Positions 6,273 through 9,847 of a stretch of DNA of 9,847 bases are shown in pieces. A model generated the notes under the pieces. It was given only the letters and a program-made list of their open reading frames with translations, was not told the origin of the DNA and did not search any database. This DNA comes from an uncultured Gammaproteobacteria bacterium (lineage in GTDB: Bacteria; Pseudomonadota; Gammaproteobacteria; Rariloculales; Rariloculaceae), in contig CAMPKU010000174.1 in the NCBI GenBank assembly GCA_946887385.1, positions 1 through 9,847 of the forward strand, given 5' to 3'. The position numbers were made by a program, and so were the translations under genes. Numbering within the stretch: the stretch's first letter is position 1; every line of letters starts with the position of its first letter.

Positions 6273-8933
6273 GTGAGCAGCGTTGCCGAACCGGCCCCCG
6301 TACCGCTGATCGATCGCGCCGCGCTGGAAAAGGCGCTGCGCGGCGACGTTACGGCCGTGAAGGCGTTTCGCGGAGCGTTGCAGGCCGCGAGCGAGCAGCT
6401 CGGCGAGCGGTTTCGCCGCAACGAGCCCATCGAGACGCTCGTCGAGGCGCGCGCGCAGGTGGTCGACGCGGTGATCCTGGCCTGCTGGCGGCAGTTCGCG
6501 GCCGGCGCACTCGACGCGGCGGATCTCGTCGCCGTGGGCGGCTACGGCCGCGGCGAGCTGCATCCGCAGTCCGATATCGATCTGTTGATCCTGCTCGAGA
6601 AGGCCTCCAACAAAACCGACGATGCCATCGGCCGGTTCCTCACCTTTCTGTGGGACATCGGCCTCGAGGTGGGTCACAGCGTGCGCACGCTCGACGATTG
6701 CGAGACCCAAGCGCGCGCCGACTTGACCGTGCTCACCACGCTCATGGAGACGCGCCTGCTCGCCGGGGCCGGCGCGCTGTTCGCCGAGTTGCCGGTGCGC
6801 ATCGGCGCCGACCGCATGTGGAACAGCGCGGAGTTCTTCCGCGCCAAGCTCGACGAGCAGAACGCGCGGCACGCGCGCTACCACGACACGGCCTACAACC
6901 TCGAGCCGAACGTGAAGGGCAGCCCCGGCGGCCTGCGCGACATTCAGATGATCGGCTGGCTGGCGCAGCGGCACTTGGGCACTCGCACGCTCGCCGAGCT
7001 CGTGCCGCACCGCTACCTCACGCAAGGGCAGCTGCGCATTCTCATCACGGGGCGCGCATTCCTGTGGCGCGTGCGCTTCGGGCTGCACTTGCTCACGGGC
7101 CGCCGCGAGGACCGCTTGCTGTTCGATCACCAGGTGAAGCTCGCGCAAATGCTCGGCTACGAGGATGCGAGCTTCACGCTGGCCGTGGAGCAGCTCATGC
7201 AGCGCTATTACCGCACGGTGATGGAGCTCAGCCGCTTGAACGAGATGCTGCTGCAGCTCTTCGAGGAAGCGATTCTGCTCGACCGGGACGACGCCCCGGT
7301 GCCGCTCGGGCCGCACTTCCAAAGCCGCAACGGCTACCTCGAGGTAACGGACGACCAGGTGTTCGCGCGCGATCCATCGGCGCTGCTCGAGATGTTTCTG
7401 CTGCTCGAGCAGAATCTCAATCTGCGCGGCGTGAACGCCCGCACGATCGCGCTCGTCAAACAGCACCTGTGGCTCATCGACGAAGAGTTTCGCCAAAACC
7501 CGCGCCATCACCGGCTGTTCTTGGACATTCTGCGCGCACCACAGGGCGTGACGCGCACGCTGAAGCGCATGAACACGTACGGCGTGCTCGGCCTCTACAT
7601 TCCGGCGTTCGGCCGCATCGTGGGCCGCATGCAGTACGACTTGTTCCACGCGTATACCGTCGACGCGCATACGCTGTTCGTGGTCGAGAACCTGCGCCGC
7701 TTCGCGCTGCCGCGCTTCGACAACGAATTCCCCTCGTGCAGCACGGTGATGCAGCGGCTCGAGAAGCCCGAGGTGGCGTACCTCGCGGGGCTGTTTCACG
7801 ACATTGCGAAGGGCCGCGGCGGCGACCACTCCGAGCTCGGTGCCGTGGACGCCGAAGCGTTCTGCCTCGAGCACGGCATGAGCCGTTACGACGCGCGCAT
7901 CGTGGCGTGGCTCGTCCAGCATCACTTGTTGCTGTCGCTCACGGCGCAGAAGAAGGACATCAACGATCCGAACGTGGTGAACGAGTTCGCGCGCACGGTC
8001 GGCGACCAGACCCACCTCGATTACCTGTACGTGCTCACCGTGGCGGACGTGCGCGGCACGAACCCGAAGATCTGGAACTCGTGGAAGGAGTCGCTGTTCG
8101 CGGAGCTCTATCACGGCACGCGCCGCGCTCTGCGCCGCGGGGTGTCGAACGCCATCGACAAGGACGAGTTCATCACGGGCCGGCAAGCGCAAGCCGAGCA
8201 GCTTCTCTCGCAGGCCGGGATCGAGCGCGCGGCCTATCAAAGGATCTGGGAGCAGTTCACCGAGGAGTACTTCCTGCGCCACCGGCCGCAGGAGATCGCG
8301 TGGCATACGCGCGTGCTCGTCGACAGCGGCAGCCCCGGCGCGATCACGGTGGACGTGAACGACGTGGTCGTGCCCGGCTTGACGGCCATCGCCGTCTACT
8401 CGCCGGAAGAAACGCGCTCGTTCGCGCGCGCCACGGCCGTGCTCGACGAGCTCGGCCTCACGATCGTCGACGCGCGCATCGTGCCGCTGCAGAAGTCGAG
8501 CCTCGACACGTACTGCGTGCTCGAGAGCGACGGCAGCTCGATCAGCGACCGGCGCCGCCTCGACGAGATCGAGCATCGCCTGTTGAAAGCGCTCACGGCC
8601 GTGAGCGACCACGCGCTGAAGGTCACGCGCCGCGCGCCGCGCCAGGTGCGGATGTTCTCCACGCCCGTGCAGATTGCCATTTCGCCCGACGGCACGAACG
8701 CGCGCACGATCGTCGAGCTCGTGGCCGGCGACCGCCCGGGCTTGTTGTTCGAGATCGCAAAAATCTTCGATCAGGAGCGCGTCGCGCTGCAGAATGCGAA
8801 AATTTTGACGGTCGGCGAACGCGCCGAGGACGTCTTTTTCGTAACGAACACCGAGCACCAGCCGCTCGACGAGGCGGCTTCCGAGAGGCTCGGCAACGCG
8901 CTGCGCGAAGGCCTCGCCGACTCGCGCGGCTGA
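6273..8933 (+). CDS. glnD: Bifunctional PII uridylyltransferase / uridylyl-removing enzyme
   Basis: Cytosolic nitrogen sensor. It uridylylates PII (GlnB/GlnK) when glutamine is low and removes UMP when glutamine is high, thereby setting glutamine synthetase activity and NtrBC signalling. The 886-residue product is close to the E. coli length (890) and has all domains in order. The nucleotidyltransferase domain has [19 protein letters not shown] at 89-107 with D101 and D103 as metal ligands. A GlnD linker helical region includes [18 protein letters not shown]. The HD hydrolase domain has H509-D510 and D518-H519. Two ACT domains lie at about 705-785 and 812-885, the second with [18 protein letters not shown]. 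Both activities therefore look intact. Start is GTG at 6273, with GAGG about 9 nt upstream inside the end of map. dapD follows after 17 nt. Confidence 0.97.
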   Translation: MSSVAEPAPVPLIDRAALEKALRGDVTAVKAFRGALQAASEQLGERFRRNEPIETLVEARAQVVDAVILACWRQFAAGALDAADLVAVGGYGRGELHPQSDIDLLILLEKASNKTDDAIGRFLTFLWDIGLEVGHSVRTLDDCETQARADLTVLTTLMETRLLAGAGALFAELPVRIGADRMWNSAEFFRAKLDEQNARHARYHDTAYNLEPNVKGSPGGLRDIQMIGWLAQRHLGTRTLAELVPHRYLTQGQLRILITGRAFLWRVRFGLHLLTGRREDRLLFDHQVKLAQMLGYEDASFTLAVEQLMQRYYRTVMELSRLNEMLLQLFEEAILLDRDDAPVPLGPHFQSRNGYLEVTDDQVFARDPSALLEMFLLLEQNLNLRGVNARTIALVKQHLWLIDEEFRQNPRHHRLFLDILRAPQGVTRTLKRMNTYGVLGLYIPAFGRIVGRMQYDLFHAYTVDAHTLFVVENLRRFALPRFDNEFPSCSTVMQRLEKPEVAYLAGLFHDIAKGRGGDHSELGAVDAEAFCLEHGMSRYDARIVAWLVQHHLLLSLTAQKKDINDPNVVNEFARTVGDQTHLDYLYVLTVADVRGTNPKIWNSWKESLFAELYHGTRRALRRGVSNAIDKDEFITGRQAQAEQLLSQAGIERAAYQRIWEQFTEEYFLRHRPQEIAWHTRVLVDSGSPGAITVDVNDVVVPGLTAIAVYSPEETRSFARATAVLDELGLTIVDARIVPLQKSSLDTYCVLESDGSSISDRRRLDEIEHRLLKALTAVSDHALKVTRRAPRQVRMFSTPVQIAISPDGTNARTIVELVAGDRPGLLFEIAKIFDQERVALQNAKILTVGERAEDVFFVTNTEHQPLDEAASERLGNALREGLADSRG

Positions 8934-8950
8934 TTTTTGAGGAACGAACC

Positions 8951-9775
8951 GTGAGCACGCTACAAACTGTCATCGAGCAAGCCTGGGAGCGCCGCTCCGA
9001 GCTGTCGCCCACGCGCGCAGACGCGGAGGTTCGCGACGCCGTCGACCAATGTCTCGCCGGGCTCGACGCCGGCACGCTGCGCGTGGCCGAGCCGCGCGAC
9101 GGGCGCTGGGTGGTGAATCAATGGCTGAAGCAGGCCGTGCTGCTGTCGTTCCGCTTGAACGACAACCGCGTCGTCGACGCCGGTTACACGCGGTACTTCG
9201 ACAAGGTGCCCCTGAAGTTCGCGCAGCAAGACGCCGAGGAGTTCCGACGCAGCGGCACGCGCGTCGTGCCCGGCGCCGTGGTGAGACGCGGAGCGTACGT
9301 CGCGTCCGACGTCGTGTTGATGCCGTCGTTCGTGAACATCGGCGCCCGTGTCGACGAGGGCACGATGATCGACACTTGGGTCACCGTCGGCAGCTGTGCG
9401 CAGATCGGCAAACGCGTGCATCTGTCCGGCGGCGTGGGCATCGGCGGAGTGCTCGAGCCGCTGCAAGCCTCGCCCACGATCATCGAGGACGACTGCTTCA
9501 TCGGCGCGCGTTCCGAGGTCGTGGAAGGCGTCGTCGTCGAGCGCGGCAGCGTGCTCGGCATGGGCGTGTACATCGCGCAGAGCACGCGCATCTACGACCG
9601 CGAAACCGGCGAGATCCACTACGGACGCGTGCCGGCGGGCTCGGTGGTGGTGGCCGGCAACCTGCCGTCGAAGGACGGCAAGTACTCGCTCTACTGCGCC
9701 GTGATCGTCAAGAAGGTGGACGAGAAGACGCGCGCGAAGACATCCTTGAACGAGCTACTGCGAACGGCGGACTGA
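8951..9775 (+). CDS. dapD: 2,3,4,5-tetrahydropyridine-2,6-dicarboxylate N-succinyltransferase
   Basis: Transfers succinyl from succinyl-CoA to tetrahydrodipicolinate, committing the pathway to the succinylase branch that yields meso-diaminopimelate for peptidoglycan and lysine. It is a cytosolic trimer with a left-handed beta-helix. The 274-residue product is the same length as E. coli DapD and very similar throughout: [14 protein letters not shown] (58-71), [10 protein letters not shown] (81-90), the hexapeptide-repeat region around 105-250 with [16 protein letters not shown] (160-175), and a C-terminal NELLRTAD. D141 and E189 match the catalytic pair described for the family. Start is GTG at 8951 with TGAGGA 7 nt upstream, just after the glnD stop (17 nt gap), so it belongs to the map-glnD-dapD unit. 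dapE might be expected later in the pathway but is not in view. Confidence 0.97.
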   Translation: MSTLQTVIEQAWERRSELSPTRADAEVRDAVDQCLAGLDAGTLRVAEPRDGRWVVNQWLKQAVLLSFRLNDNRVVDAGYTRYFDKVPLKFAQQDAEEFRRSGTRVVPGAVVRRGAYVASDVVLMPSFVNIGARVDEGTMIDTWVTVGSCAQIGKRVHLSGGVGIGGVLEPLQASPTIIEDDCFIGARSEVVEGVVVERGSVLGMGVYIAQSTRIYDRETGEIHYGRVPAGSVVVAGNLPSKDGKYSLYCAVIVKKVDEKTRAKTSLNELLRTAD

Positions 9776-9847
9776 GCCCTCTTCGAGCGGCGCGCGGCGA
9801 GCGGCCTTGCCGTCGTCACTGTGTCGGGTGGTTGTTCCGCCACACTT
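9776..9847. other. Tail of window, no feature seen
   Basis: These 72 bases after the dapD stop are GC-rich. I see neither a convincing gene start nor a stem followed by a T-run that would mark an intrinsic terminator. Confidence 0.5.

Noticed and set aside
5237..6430. N-terminal extension of S2 by about 400 residues in the same open frame
   Set aside because: The ATG at 5236 has a strong Shine-Dalgarno and matches the S2 N-terminus. The extension would run through the promoter and antisense to map and glnD.
6120..8858. 912-codon minus-strand open frame antisense to map and glnD
   Set aside because: glnD on the plus strand is complete with all domains. The antisense product is low-complexity Arg/His/Glu/Val-rich and has no recognisable motif.
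6650..8950. Long plus-strand open frame reading through glnD in another frame into dapD
   Set aside because: Only the part from the GTG at 8951 is real (dapD). The upstream portion is an Arg/Ala-rich out-of-frame reading of glnD.
9776..9847. Terminator or new gene after dapD
   Set aside because: No stem plus T-run and no start with a supported reading frame are visible before the window ends.

Overview
This is a conserved housekeeping block from a high-GC gammaproteobacterium-like genome. Two gene groups diverge from a roughly 250 bp intergenic region at 5237-5488. Leftward (minus strand) run rpsB, tsf, pyrH, frr, cdsA and the start of rseP: ribosomal protein S2, EF-Ts, UMP kinase, ribosome recycling factor, CDP-diacylglycerol synthase and the site-2 protease RseP. 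Rightward (plus strand) run map, glnD and dapD: methionine aminopeptidase, the PII uridylyltransferase, and the succinylase of lysine/diaminopimelate synthesis. The divergent rpsB-tsf-pyrH-frr / map-glnD-dapD arrangement is the one known from Escherichia coli and relatives. The proteins (GlnD 886 aa, DapD 274 aa, RRF 185 aa) match the enterobacterial forms closely in length and motif. A finer taxonomic placement cannot be supported from the window.

Layout: 1-987 rseP (minus, cut by the window edge so its C-terminal part is missing); 988-1119 a spacer with a weak candidate sigma-E-type promoter; 1120-1917 cdsA; 1939-2496 frr; 2493-3242 pyrH, overlapping frr by 4 bases; 3263-3344 an 82 bp REPIN-like inverted repeat in the pyrH-tsf gap; 3353-4231 tsf; 4262-5236 rpsB with an unusually long tail; 5237-5488 the divergent region with an extended -10 promoter and a roughly 120-nt leader for rpsB; 5489-6271 map; 6273-8933 glnD; 8951-9775 dapD; 9776-9847 no recognisable feature.

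Together the genes cover translation (S2, EF-Ts, RRF, N-terminal Met removal), pyrimidine nucleotide supply (PyrH), phospholipid precursor synthesis (CdsA), envelope stress proteolysis (RseP), nitrogen sensing (GlnD) and lysine/peptidoglycan precursor synthesis (DapD).

I did not find an undescribed defence, mobile or biosynthetic system. The points worth a second look are modest: dxr and uppS are both absent from positions where they usually sit in this cluster, ribosomal protein S2 carries a roughly 80-residue basic-then-acidic tail, a REPIN-like palindrome lies between tsf and pyrH, and there are candidate promoter/leader elements for rpsB and rseP. Very long antisense open frames in the window are high-GC shadows of the real genes.
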